Positions 15,392-23,832 of a stretch of DNA of 64,000 nt are shown one piece after another. The position numbers and the translations under genes are program-made. The notes beneath the pieces were generated by a model. The model was not told the DNA's origin. It did no database searches and saw nothing but the letters and a program-made list of their open reading frames with translations. This stretch comes from UBA1672 sp050633285 (lineage in GTDB: Bacteria > Pseudomonadota > Alphaproteobacteria > Micavibrionales > Micavibrionaceae), in contig JBOEGG010000001.1 in NCBI GenBank assembly GCA_050633285.1, positions 558,001 to 622,000 on the forward strand, read 5' to 3'. Position 1 is the first letter of the stretch, and each line of letters opens with the position of its first letter.

Positions 15392-15799
15392 TTAATCTTC
15401 GTCTTCATCAAGAAGGGTGTCATCATCACCAATATCATCGTCGATTTCACCTTCAAAATCAGGGATCGCATCGAGATTTTCTTCATCATCAAGAACGGCT
15501 GCATCATCATCAGCAGCTGTGTCATCCGGTTTTTCCGCATCATCAAGGCTAACAACCTCTACGCCTGCGTCTTCTTCCTGAACTTCATCTTCGTCTTTTT
15601 CAACAACTTTTGGTGCTTCCGGCTCTTTCGCTTCTACGACAGCAGCAGCGCGTCCACGACGGCCTTTTACCTTGATCTCGCCTGTAAATTCTGTGTCGCA
15701 AGATGGACAAATAATCGGGCGTTTATTCAAATCGTAAAAACGTGCGCCACAACTTGTGCAAATTCTTTTTAGTCCCATTGGGTTTGATGCTGTGCTCAC
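15392..15799 (-). CDS. FYDLN acidic-domain protein (TIGR02300 family)
   Basis: The N terminus has a zinc-ribbon pattern (CTSCGARFYDLN, then CPSC) and the rest is a highly acidic, low-complexity tail. This is the TIGR02300 family, found largely in alphaproteobacteria, with no established function. The start is GTG at 15799 behind AAGGAGAT. It is a useful lineage marker. Confidence 0.93.
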   Translation of the reverse strand: MSTASNPMGLKRICTSCGARFYDLNKRPIICPSCDTEFTGEIKVKGRRGRAAAVVEAKEPEAPKVVEKDEDEVQEEDAGVEVVSLDDAEKPDDTAADDDAAVLDDEENLDAIPDFEGEIDDDIGDDDTLLDEDED

Positions 15800-16007
15800 T
15801 TTTCGTAATCTCCTTAAAAGCGAAGTTTCTTATCTTTGTATTATATAAGTCCTCAAGTGCATTATTTTTGACCATCTGTCAATTGTAAATAAGATGATAA
15901 GGATTTTACATGTATAATGCTTTGGCGTGAAACCGTATAGACCCGTAAAGGTAATCAATGTACCATGGGTATAAGGGTTTAAAAATTATTCGAAAAGAGG
16001 AAGTGTT

Positions 16008-17135
16008 ATGCAAAAATCTGTTGTCATATGTGGCTTTAAACGTTCTCCAATGCATTTTGCAAATAAGGGCGATTTAGCTAAAGTGCGCCCCGATGATATG
16101 GCGGCGTTTGTGATAAAGGCTTTGGTTGCAGACACTGGTGTGAATACGGCGGATATCGAAGATCTTTTGATGGGCTGTGCTTTCCCGGAAGCGGAGCAGG
16201 GCTTTAACATTGCAAAGCTTGTTGCTGGTCATGCAGGTCTTCCTAACAGTGTAGCAGGTGCAACGCTAAATCGCTTTTGCGGTTCTTCCATGAGTACAAT
16301 CCATACCGCCGCAGGTATGATTCAGATGAATGCAGGCGAAGTTTTCATCGCCGCAGGTGTTGAAAGTATGAGCCGCATTCCGATGGGCGGATTTAACCCG
16401 ATGCCTAACCCTGCAATCTTTGAAGAATATCCGCAGGCTTATATTGGTATGGGCGAAACTGCCGAAAACCTCGCAAAACAATATGACATTAGCCGTGATG
16501 CACAAGAAGAGTTCGCCGTGTCATCACATAAGAAAGCCGCCGCCGCCGCGACGGATGGAAAATTTGATGATGAAATTGTGACAATTGGCGATGTGAAAAC
16601 AGACGGAACAATTCGCGCCGATAGCTCAACTGAAAAACTTGCAACCTTAAAACCTGCCTTTTTAAGTGATGGTACGGTAACGGCGGCGACATCTTCACCG
16701 TTAACAGATGGCTCTGCCGCTGTTCTAGTGTGTTCGGAGGAATATGCCGATAAACATAATTTGCCAAAACTCGCCCGCATTAAATCTATCGCTGTTGCCG
16801 GATGTGCCGCCGAAGTGATGGGTATTGGCCCTGTCCCTGCAACGCAAAAAGCATTGGAGCGCGCAGGCCTAAAGCTTGATGATATCGATATTATCGAACT
16901 AAACGAAGCCTTCGCCGCGCAAGGTCTATCTGTGATTAAGGAACTAGGCATAGATATTAATAAAGTTAACCTTGATGGCGGAGCGATTGCCCTTGGTCAT
17001 CCGCTTGGCACATCAGGCGCACGTATAACAGGTAAAGCGGCGAGCCTCCTAAAACGTGAAGGCAAGAAATATGCCCTCGCCACCATGTGTATCGGCGGCG
17101 GTCAAGGCGTTGCAACGGTTCTGGAGGCGATATAA
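16008..17135 (+). CDS. fadA: Acetyl-CoA C-acyltransferase (thiolase) of beta-oxidation
   Basis: A 375-residue thiolase that cleaves 3-ketoacyl-CoA. The nucleophile Cys91 lies in NRFCGSSMS, and the C-terminal GHPLGTSGARI and CIGGGQG motifs supply the His and second Cys. GAGGAAG precedes the ATG, and a TATAAT lies at 15913 in the 5' region. It heads an operon with the FadN-like enzyme. Its stop overlaps the next start by one base (TAATG). Confidence 0.93.
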   Translation: MQKSVVICGFKRSPMHFANKGDLAKVRPDDMAAFVIKALVADTGVNTADIEDLLMGCAFPEAEQGFNIAKLVAGHAGLPNSVAGATLNRFCGSSMSTIHTAAGMIQMNAGEVFIAAGVESMSRIPMGGFNPMPNPAIFEEYPQAYIGMGETAENLAKQYDISRDAQEEFAVSSHKKAAAAATDGKFDDEIVTIGDVKTDGTIRADSSTEKLATLKPAFLSDGTVTAATSSPLTDGSAAVLVCSEEYADKHNLPKLARIKSIAVAGCAAEVMGIGPVPATQKALERAGLKLDDIDIIELNEAFAAQGLSVIKELGIDINKVNLDGGAIALGHPLGTSGARITGKAASLLKREGKKYALATMCIGGGQGVATVLEAI

Positions 17136-17875
17136 TGTTGCCTGAAATTAAGGCTGATATAAAAGCAGAAGTGTCTGCTGAAACGACAGGTAAAGTTGTC
17201 GATTTTGGCTTAAGGGTTCTTGAGCCTTTAGGAGTAACAGCTGACCTTTTATCGAGAACCATTACGGAATTTAGAAAAGAAAATGTAATAGCCATAGCTA
17301 AGCTTGCCGTAAATAAAATGAAAGAGGCAGGAGCTCATATTGAACCGATTTCTAAGAAGTTTCTAGCGAAGTTTATAGAAGAGGCATCCTACGAAGACGA
17401 TCCTAATTTGCAAGAAATGTGGGCAAACCTTTTATGCTCGGCATCTAAAGGACATGAGCAAGCTAGATATATCAATATACTTAAGGAAATAGATAATACA
17501 GCGGCTCTTTACCTAAAAGAAATGTATAATCAGGCTCAAACGTGTGGTTTTGATCCATATGAAGATTTTTTAGATAGTACCAATCAAAATATGGACGCTG
17601 GATCCTTCAGTTCAAAAGATAATGATGGTAAAGAAAAGTTCTTAGTGTCCGCATCTACCGGTAGTAAGAAGGGTGCAAAGTCGTTGCAAACTAAAAAGAA
17701 TTTTGAAGTTCTAGAGCAATTACGAGTATTGGGACTGATTAGTGTGAAAACGTATAAAGCCCTAGATGAAGCAAATAAAGAACAATATATATACACTACT
17801 TATGCTGTAATCACTTTATTAGGATATAAATTTGTTGCAGCATGCATAGGGGAGGTCGAAGATGACAATCAATAA
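17135..17875 (+). CDS. DUF4393 / Abi-alpha-like protein inside the fad operon
   Basis: This 246-residue protein has a segment FIEEASYEDDPNLQEMWANLL, slightly trimmed here: EEASYEDDPNLQEMWANLL, followed by YINILKEID, which matches the DUF4393 (Abi-alpha) family, known from abortive-infection contexts. The ATG at 17135 overlaps the thiolase stop (TAATG), and its own stop overlaps the FadN-like start by 14 bases. It is AT-richer than both neighbours. It may be an acquired defence-type gene that co-opted the operon's expression. No TM segment or catalytic motif is obvious. Confidence 0.75.
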   Translation: MLPEIKADIKAEVSAETTGKVVDFGLRVLEPLGVTADLLSRTITEFRKENVIAIAKLAVNKMKEAGAHIEPISKKFLAKFIEEASYEDDPNLQEMWANLLCSASKGHEQARYINILKEIDNTAALYLKEMYNQAQTCGFDPYEDFLDSTNQNMDAGSFSSKDNDGKEKFLVSASTGSKKGAKSLQTKKNFEVLEQLRVLGLISVKTYKALDEANKEQYIYTTYAVITLLGYKFVAACIGEVEDDNQ

Positions 17876-20273
17876 AGTTGCTGTCATAGGGGCAGGTGTG
17901 ATGGGAAGTGGTATTGCGGCGCAGGTAGCCAATGCGGGGCTTCCTGTGGTGCTTTTGGATATCAAAGTTGAGGGCAAGGATTTGGCGCAAGAAGCCGTCA
18001 ATAAAATGCTTAAAACTGAGCCTGCATCCTTTATGAAAAAATCAAATGCAAAGCGCGTAACATGCGGTAATTTGGAAGATGATCTGGAATTACTTGCTGA
18101 TGTTGATTGGATTATTGAGGTCGTGGTCGAGAACCTCGAAATCAAGCATAAGACATATCAGACATTACAAAAACACCGCAAAAAAGGCTCTATCATTTCA
18201 TCCAACACTTCAACCATTCCGCTGCATAAATTGGCGGAAGGGCAGTCGGATGAATTTAAACAAGATTTCATGATCACTCATTTTTTCAACCCGCCACGTT
18301 ATATGCGCTTGTTAGAGTTAGTGATTGGACAAAAAACACGGGCAGAAGCCGTTGATGTAATCGCAGAATTTTGTGACGAACGTCTGGGTAAAGGCGTTGT
18401 CAGATGTCATGACACGCCGGGCTTTATCGCAAACCGCTTGGGTGTGTTCTGGTTAACGGCGGGCGTGAACGAAGCGATCAAGCAAGGTATATCCATTGAA
18501 ACTGCCGATGCAGTGATGAGTAAGCCATGCGGTATCCCCAAAACGGGTGTCTTTGGATTGATTGATTTGGTTGGAATTGATTTGATGCCAAAACTCTCCG
18601 AAAGCTTACTCTCAACTTTGCCGGAAAATGATGCATATCGTGACGTTTTCACGGATTATAAGTTCATCCATGACATGATTGATGCGGGCTATACAGGACG
18701 TAAGGGAAAAGGTGGATTTTATCGCCTTAATCCTGATGCACCAAAAGGCACACGTGAAAAGCAAGCTCTTGCCATTAATGCCGATAATTTCGACGAAACG
18801 GCATATGCGAAGGCCGATAGACCAAAATTGAAAAGCATTGACGCGGGGCGCAAGGGCTTACGCGCAGTTGTAACGACAGATGACGAAGGTGGTCATTATG
18901 CATGGGAAGTGTTGAAACAAACGCTCGCCTATGCGGCGGAGCTTGTCGGTGAAATTGCCGATACCATCCATGATATCGATGAGGGGATGAAGCTTGGCTA
19001 TAACTGGAAATTCGGCCCGTTTGAAATGATTGATGCGCTGGGCGGTGAAAAACATAACGGCCCGCAATGGTTTAAATTCGCATTGGAAAAAGCGGGGATA
19101 GATGTTCCTGCAATTCTTGAGAAAGTTGGTGAAGGTAATTTTTATCGCATCGAAAATGGGAAGCAGCAATATTTCGGTACGGATGGCCAATATCATGACG
19201 TAGCGCGCCCTGATGGTGTTCTTCTGCTCCGTGATATCAAACTCACATCCGAACCTGTGTTGAAAAACGGGTCGGCGAAGGTCTGGGATATTGGTGATGG
19301 TGTTTTGTGCTTTGAAAAAACGTCAAAAATGAACACTTTCGATGAAGATATTTTCAATCTGATCGAGGAAACGAATAAACTGATTTCCAAGTCTGAAGAG
19401 TATAAGGCTCTAGTCGTTTATAATGAGTCTTCTCATTTTTCCGCCGGTGCAAATCTTGGGCTTGCCGTCTTTATGATTAATTTGGCCATGTGGCCGCAGG
19501 TAGAGGGCTTTGTAGCACGCGGGCAGAAAGTCTTTATGGATTTGAAATTTTCTGATTTTCCTGTGATTAGCGCACCAAGTGGTATGGCTCTTGGTGGTGG
19601 CTGTGAAATCTTGCTTGCATCTGATGCGGTACAGGCACACGCGGAAACTTATTGTGGTCTGGTTGAGGTTGGTGTTGGCATCATCCCCGGTTGGGGCGGG
19701 TGTAAGGAAATGATCCTACGTTTTCAGGAGCGTGAACGTGCCAAATTTGCACATGATATGGGTAAAATCGGCAAGGATAATATCTGGTTTTCACCTGATA
19801 CGACGCCTGTTGGTGCAGTGCGTAAGGCGTTTGAGACTGTCGGGCTTGCCGCAGTCGCAAAGTCCGCTTATGAAGCCGTTGATATTGGGTATTTACGTGA
19901 TAGTGATGGCATTACAATGAACCGTGATCGTTTGCTTTATGATGCGAAACAGCGCGCGTTGAGCTTGGCAGAGGGCTATGAAACACCTGAAAAGCGTGAG
20001 GATATCCGTGTAGGCGGGGCGGGCGCAAAAATGGCACTCGACTTGGCTGTATCCGATTTGCGTAAATCAGGAAAAGCAACGCCGCACGATGTGGTCGTCT
20101 CTGACCATCTTGCGACTGTTCTATCCGGTGGAGATAAGGATTACACCGAGACATTGTCTGAAGATGAGTTTCTTAAACTTGAACTTGCAGAGTTTATGAA
20201 ATTGCTGCGTTATGAGGGAACGCTTGATCGTATTGAACATATGTTGAATACTGGCAAACCACTTCGGAATTAA
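17862..20273 (+). CDS. 3-hydroxyacyl-CoA dehydrogenase / enoyl-CoA hydratase, FadN-like
   Basis: This 803-residue bifunctional enzyme has the dehydrogenase first (NAD motif GAGVMGSGIAA, residues 10-20; FNPPRYMRLLELV; two C-terminal dehydrogenase domains to about residue 440) and the hydratase last (SAPSGMALGGGCEILLASD). That order matches FadN of Bacillus and differs from E. coli FadB. With the thiolase and the acyl-CoA dehydrogenase downstream it completes beta-oxidation. Its start lies inside the DUF4393 gene. Confidence 0.93.
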   Translation: MTINKVAVIGAGVMGSGIAAQVANAGLPVVLLDIKVEGKDLAQEAVNKMLKTEPASFMKKSNAKRVTCGNLEDDLELLADVDWIIEVVVENLEIKHKTYQTLQKHRKKGSIISSNTSTIPLHKLAEGQSDEFKQDFMITHFFNPPRYMRLLELVIGQKTRAEAVDVIAEFCDERLGKGVVRCHDTPGFIANRLGVFWLTAGVNEAIKQGISIETADAVMSKPCGIPKTGVFGLIDLVGIDLMPKLSESLLSTLPENDAYRDVFTDYKFIHDMIDAGYTGRKGKGGFYRLNPDAPKGTREKQALAINADNFDETAYAKADRPKLKSIDAGRKGLRAVVTTDDEGGHYAWEVLKQTLAYAAELVGEIADTIHDIDEGMKLGYNWKFGPFEMIDALGGEKHNGPQWFKFALEKAGIDVPAILEKVGEGNFYRIENGKQQYFGTDGQYHDVARPDGVLLLRDIKLTSEPVLKNGSAKVWDIGDGVLCFEKTSKMNTFDEDIFNLIEETNKLISKSEEYKALVVYNESSHFSAGANLGLAVFMINLAMWPQVEGFVARGQKVFMDLKFSDFPVISAPSGMALGGGCEILLASDAVQAHAETYCGLVEVGVGIIPGWGGCKEMILRFQERERAKFAHDMGKIGKDNIWFSPDTTPVGAVRKAFETVGLAAVAKSAYEAVDIGYLRDSDGITMNRDRLLYDAKQRALSLAEGYETPEKREDIRVGGAGAKMALDLAVSDLRKSGKATPHDVVVSDHLATVLSGGDKDYTETLSEDEFLKLELAEFMKLLRYEGTLDRIEHMLNTGKPLRN

Positions 20274-20287
20274 AAAGGTTTACCTCA

Positions 20288-20746
20288 ATGCACACTACGT
20301 TTTTCTTAGCTCTGCCCTTTGTGGCATCAATGATGTATGGGCTCAGTTATGTTTTACTTGAAAAGGTAGTGGGGGTGCATGTAAACCCCGCCAGTTTTAT
20401 GGTTGTTAATACGTTGGTAGGGCTTATCTTCCTTTGCCTGCTGATTTTTGTAAAAGGCGAGAATATTGACTTTTCTGCTGTCGCTGGACAAGGGTCTGTC
20501 TGGTTGATGATACTTGTCGCTGCCGCGACCCCGTCATTGGGATGGCTTGCCACTATTTACGCAATCAAGAATACATCTGCGCTTTATACGGCTCTTGCGG
20601 AAACATCTTATCCGCTGTTTACCTTGGCATTTGGATTTATGTTGTTTGGTATCAAGCAACTAAACATGATAACATTATGCGGTGGTATCGTTGTTTTATG
20701 CGGTGCTGTCCTGATGATTTACGGACAGAATACTACGGAAGAATAA
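20288..20746 (+). CDS. Small EamA/DMT-type membrane protein
   Basis: A 152-residue protein with about five transmembrane helices and an EamA-like C-terminal part (NTSALYTALAETSYPLFTLA). This is half the length of a standard ten-helix DMT transporter and would need to act as a dimer. It follows the FadN-like gene by 14 bases, so it is probably in the same operon. Substrate unknown. Confidence 0.75.
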   Translation: MHTTFFLALPFVASMMYGLSYVLLEKVVGVHVNPASFMVVNTLVGLIFLCLLIFVKGENIDFSAVAGQGSVWLMILVAAATPSLGWLATIYAIKNTSALYTALAETSYPLFTLAFGFMLFGIKQLNMITLCGGIVVLCGAVLMIYGQNTTEE

Positions 20747-20764
20747 GAACAAGAGCCTGAGCTT

Positions 20765-21097
20765 ATGTACTATGTAATGTCGGCGATAACAGGGGCGTTA
20801 GTTGCAGTTATGATTGCTGCACTTGCGCGTTCGAATTATTATATTCTCGCTGGCTTGGCTCCGCTATTCCCGACATTTGCGCTATTTGCTCATCTTCTGG
20901 CGTATAAAGCAGGTGGTTTGCAACAAATGCGAGAGGTCGCGCTCTTTGGTATATATGCAGTTATTCCGTATCTCGCTTATGTGATAACGCTTTACTTTGC
21001 ATCAGGGAAAATGCGACTGGAATATGCAGTATCGGGCGGTTTGCTCTTTTGGTTTATCAGTGCGGGAATATTGTACCTGTTATGGAACAGAATATAG
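20765..21097 (+). CDS. GlpM-family membrane protein
   Basis: A 110-residue protein with four hydrophobic helices. The stretch YYILAGLAPLFPTFALFAH and the IPYLAY motif match the GlpM family, named from a Pseudomonas alginate-related locus and of uncertain function. It overlaps the ceramidase-like gene by 16 bases. Confidence 0.8.
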   Translation: MYYVMSAITGALVAVMIAALARSNYYILAGLAPLFPTFALFAHLLAYKAGGLQQMREVALFGIYAVIPYLAYVITLYFASGKMRLEYAVSGGLLFWFISAGILYLLWNRI

Positions 21098-21729
21098 AAA
21101 ATTATATAGATATATATTGCGAACGGTTAGAGCCCGGATTATGGGCAGAACCGTTAAATGCGATAACCAATGCGTCGTTTTTTATCGCGGCGATAATGGC
21201 TGCACTTTATGCGCATCGCGCTGAACGATTGGATGTAAAATCCGGTATTTTGATTATATTGCTTTGCTGTATAGGAACGGGTAGTACGTTGTTCCATACT
21301 TTTGCAACGAAAGCGACAATGCTCAGTGATGTGTTGCCAATTTTGTTTTATCAAATCGCGTTTATCTGGCTTTATGCGCTTTATGTGATGCGTTTACCCG
21401 TCATCAAAGTCGTAGGGTTATTTTTCGTATTTATGATGGCAAGTGCGGGCGCTGAACAAATACCAACATCTGTTATGAATGGCTCATTGTCTTATGCACC
21501 GGCGTTTCTATTCTTATTGGGTTTTGGTGTGTGGCATGTCAAAACTCAAACGAAAGAGCGCTACCTTCTGATGGTGGCTGCGCTCACCTTTTCAGTATCC
21601 TTAACATTCAGGTCAATTGATATGGCTGTGTGCGATGTGTTTGAAATTGGAACACATTTTATGTGGCATATTTTAAATGGCTGTGTGCTGTATCTGACAA
21701 CGCGTAGCTTTATAAATGTAGAGCGTTAA
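21082..21729 (+). CDS. Ceramidase-like integral membrane protein
   Basis: This 215-residue protein has about seven transmembrane helices. The metal-site pattern of alkaline ceramidases (CREST superfamily) is present: AEPLNAITNASFF, then GTGSTLFHTFAT with D in LSDVLPI, and FRSIDMAVC with GTHFMWHILNG. The family hydrolyses amide-linked lipids. Placed among fatty-acid oxidation genes, it could release fatty acids for them; that link is inference. The ATG at 21082 is preferred over an upstream ATG at 21049 lacking a conserved extension. Confidence 0.82.
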   Translation: MEQNIENYIDIYCERLEPGLWAEPLNAITNASFFIAAIMAALYAHRAERLDVKSGILIILLCCIGTGSTLFHTFATKATMLSDVLPILFYQIAFIWLYALYVMRLPVIKVVGLFFVFMMASAGAEQIPTSVMNGSLSYAPAFLFLLGFGVWHVKTQTKERYLLMVAALTFSVSLTFRSIDMAVCDVFEIGTHFMWHILNGCVLYLTTRSFINVER

Positions 21730-21802
21730 AGTCATCTATGATTTTCACCACGTCTTTACTATTTTCTGATAGAATAATGCCGAGATTGAAACAGGAGAGA
21801 AC

Positions 21803-23590
21803 ATGCCCGTATATAGCCCGCCCTTGGATGATATTCGTTTTGTACTTCATGATGTTTTGAAGGCGGAAAGCCTTTCTGAATTACAGGGGTATGAGGACTT
21901 CTCTGCCGAACTTGCCGATCAAATTCTGGAAGAAGGTGGCAAAATATGTGAAGAGGTATTCTTCCCTGTCAACCAAAGCGGTGATGATGAGGGGTGTGTC
22001 CTGGAAAATGGTGTTGTACGCACACCAAAAGGTTTCAAAGAGGCCTATGATATGTTCGCGGAAAATGGTTGGTGTGGTTTGGCATCTGATCCGGAATATG
22101 GCGGTATGGGTATGCCGATGTTGATCAATACCGCGATGAAGGAGATGATTTGCTCCTCTAACATGTCGCTTGGTATGTATCCCGGCCTATCATATGGCGC
22201 GTATGAAGCGTTGCATAAATTTGGAACGGATGAGCTGAAAGATCTGTATTTACCTAAATTGGTTGAAGGAACATGGTCCGGTACAATGTGCCTGACAGAG
22301 CCGCATTGTGGTACTGACCTTGGCCTTATTAAAACAAAAGCCATTCCTAATGAGGATAGAAGTTATGACATAACCGGCACAAAAATATTTATTTCTGCCG
22401 GTGAGCATGATTTAACGGAAAATATTGTGCATCTGGTTTTGGCGAAATTACCTGATGCACCAGACGGGGTAGGAGGGATATCATTATTTATCGTACCGAA
22501 GTTTTTACCCAAAGATGGCGGAATAGGTGAGCGTAATGGCGTTGCTTGTGGCTCGCTCGAACATAAAATGGGTATTAAGGCAAATTCAACATGCGTGATG
22601 AATTTTGATGATGCAAAAGGCTGGCTTGTCGGGGATAAGCATAAGGGTCTACGCGCAATGTTTGCTATGATGAATGATGCGCGCCTTGGTGTTGCGATGC
22701 AAGGGCTGGGCATAGCAGAGGTCGCCTACCAAAATGGATTGGCCTATGCCAAGGATCGTCTACAAATGCGCAGTATTACTGGTGTTAAAGCACCGGATAA
22801 ACCAGCCGATCCAATTATCGTGCACCCCGATGTGCGCCGCATGTTACTTATTTCTAAGGCTGTAACAGAAGGCACACGCGCATTATCTTATTGGATTGGA
22901 ATGAATCTGGATATATCACTCAAACATGAGGATGAAAAGGAAAGGCAGCGCGCCGATGATTTGGTTGCCCTAATGACGCCGATCTTAAAGGCATACCAAA
23001 CAGATATGGGCTCAGACGTTGCAAACTTGGCCGTTCAAATTTTCGGTGGTCATGGCTATATCTGGGAACATGGGGTAGAGCAGTATGTGCGTGATGCGCG
23101 TATTGCACAAATTTATGAAGGCACAAACGGCATTCAAGCGCTCGATCTAGTTGGACGTAAGATGCCACAAAACTTCGGAAGGTTACTCCGTCGTTTCTTT
23201 CATCCTGTGCAGGAGTTTATTGAGGAGAATCAGACAAGCCCGGATATGCAGGAATTTATCTTCCCTCTTGCCAAATCCTTTATGAAATTGCAACAAGCCA
23301 CAGCGATGGTCGCACAAAAAGGTCTGAAAAACGCTGATGAAGCAGGTGCAGCATCAAGCGATTATCTACGTCAGTTTGCCTTGGTGTCCATGGCCTATAT
23401 CTGGTGCAAAATGGTTATGACTGCGCAGGAGAAGCTAAAATCCGGCGAGGGTGATAAAGCGTTCTATGAATCCAAAATTAAAACAGCACGTTTTTTCATG
23501 CAACGTATGCTACCTGAGGCGGACGGCCGATTTAAAATGGTTCTCGCAGGTGGTGAAAGTATGATGGATGTTTCTGAGGATGAATTCTAG
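21803..23590 (+). CDS. Acyl-CoA dehydrogenase (FadE/DmdC-like, long form)
   Basis: This 595-residue flavoenzyme catalyses the first step of beta-oxidation. The N-terminal and middle domains carry MCLTEPHCGTDLG and GTKIFISAG, and the C-terminal dehydrogenase domain has FGGHGYIWEHGVEQYVRDARIAQIYEGTNG, quoted in part: QIYEGTNGIQALDL. A C-terminal extension of about 130 residues is typical of the long form. GGAGAG precedes the ATG. A strong terminator follows. Confidence 0.93.
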   Translation: MPVYSPPLDDIRFVLHDVLKAESLSELQGYEDFSAELADQILEEGGKICEEVFFPVNQSGDDEGCVLENGVVRTPKGFKEAYDMFAENGWCGLASDPEYGGMGMPMLINTAMKEMICSSNMSLGMYPGLSYGAYEALHKFGTDELKDLYLPKLVEGTWSGTMCLTEPHCGTDLGLIKTKAIPNEDRSYDITGTKIFISAGEHDLTENIVHLVLAKLPDAPDGVGGISLFIVPKFLPKDGGIGERNGVACGSLEHKMGIKANSTCVMNFDDAKGWLVGDKHKGLRAMFAMMNDARLGVAMQGLGIAEVAYQNGLAYAKDRLQMRSITGVKAPDKPADPIIVHPDVRRMLLISKAVTEGTRALSYWIGMNLDISLKHEDEKERQRADDLVALMTPILKAYQTDMGSDVANLAVQIFGGHGYIWEHGVEQYVRDARIAQIYEGTNGIQALDLVGRKMPQNFGRLLRRFFHPVQEFIEENQTSPDMQEFIFPLAKSFMKLQQATAMVAQKGLKNADEAGAASSDYLRQFALVSMAYIWCKMVMTAQEKLKSGEGDKAFYESKIKTARFFMQRMLPEADGRFKMVLAGGESMMDVSEDEF

Positions 23591-23621
23591 GCATGATAAC
23601 AATGCATATGGACATAAGAAA

Positions 23622-23648
23622 AAAGGCCGGAAGAACCGGCCTTTATTT
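23622..23648. terminator. Bidirectional rho-independent terminator
   Basis: AAAGGCCGG (23622-23630) pairs with CCGGCCTTT (23636-23644), with an A-run before and T-rich sequence after. It ends the acyl-CoA dehydrogenase transcript and could also stop the converging gene. Confidence 0.85.
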
Positions 23649-23802
23649 ACGCAGTAAAAAGTAGAAAGTGTACGCAGCATTTTTATACGCAGTAGTACAT
23701 AAGTGAACGCAGTTTCTACACAGTATTTACGCAGTTACCCAATATATCAAACTCATTGTACTCAAGTGGTTACGCAGTGTTCAAAACAGAGAATACGCAG
23801 TA
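23648..23802. repeat. Cluster of TACGCAGTA-type motifs
   Basis: The 9-mer TACGCAGTA or a close variant occurs at 23648, 23671 (TACGCAGCA), 23686, 23706 (AACGCAGTT), 23717 (TACACAGTA), 23728, 23771 and 23794, all in one orientation within 155 bases between converging genes. Spacings are 23, 15, 20, 11, 11, 43 and 23. The spacer sequences do not resemble each other. The pattern resembles a multi-site operator or iteron array. No function is known. Confidence 0.85.
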
Positions 23803-23832
23803 AAACTCAGAACATGTGAAAGTGCAGCAAGC

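Noticed and set aside
23648..23802. CRISPR array
   Set aside because: The repeat unit is only 9 bases, spacers vary from 2 to 34 bases and no cas gene is present.
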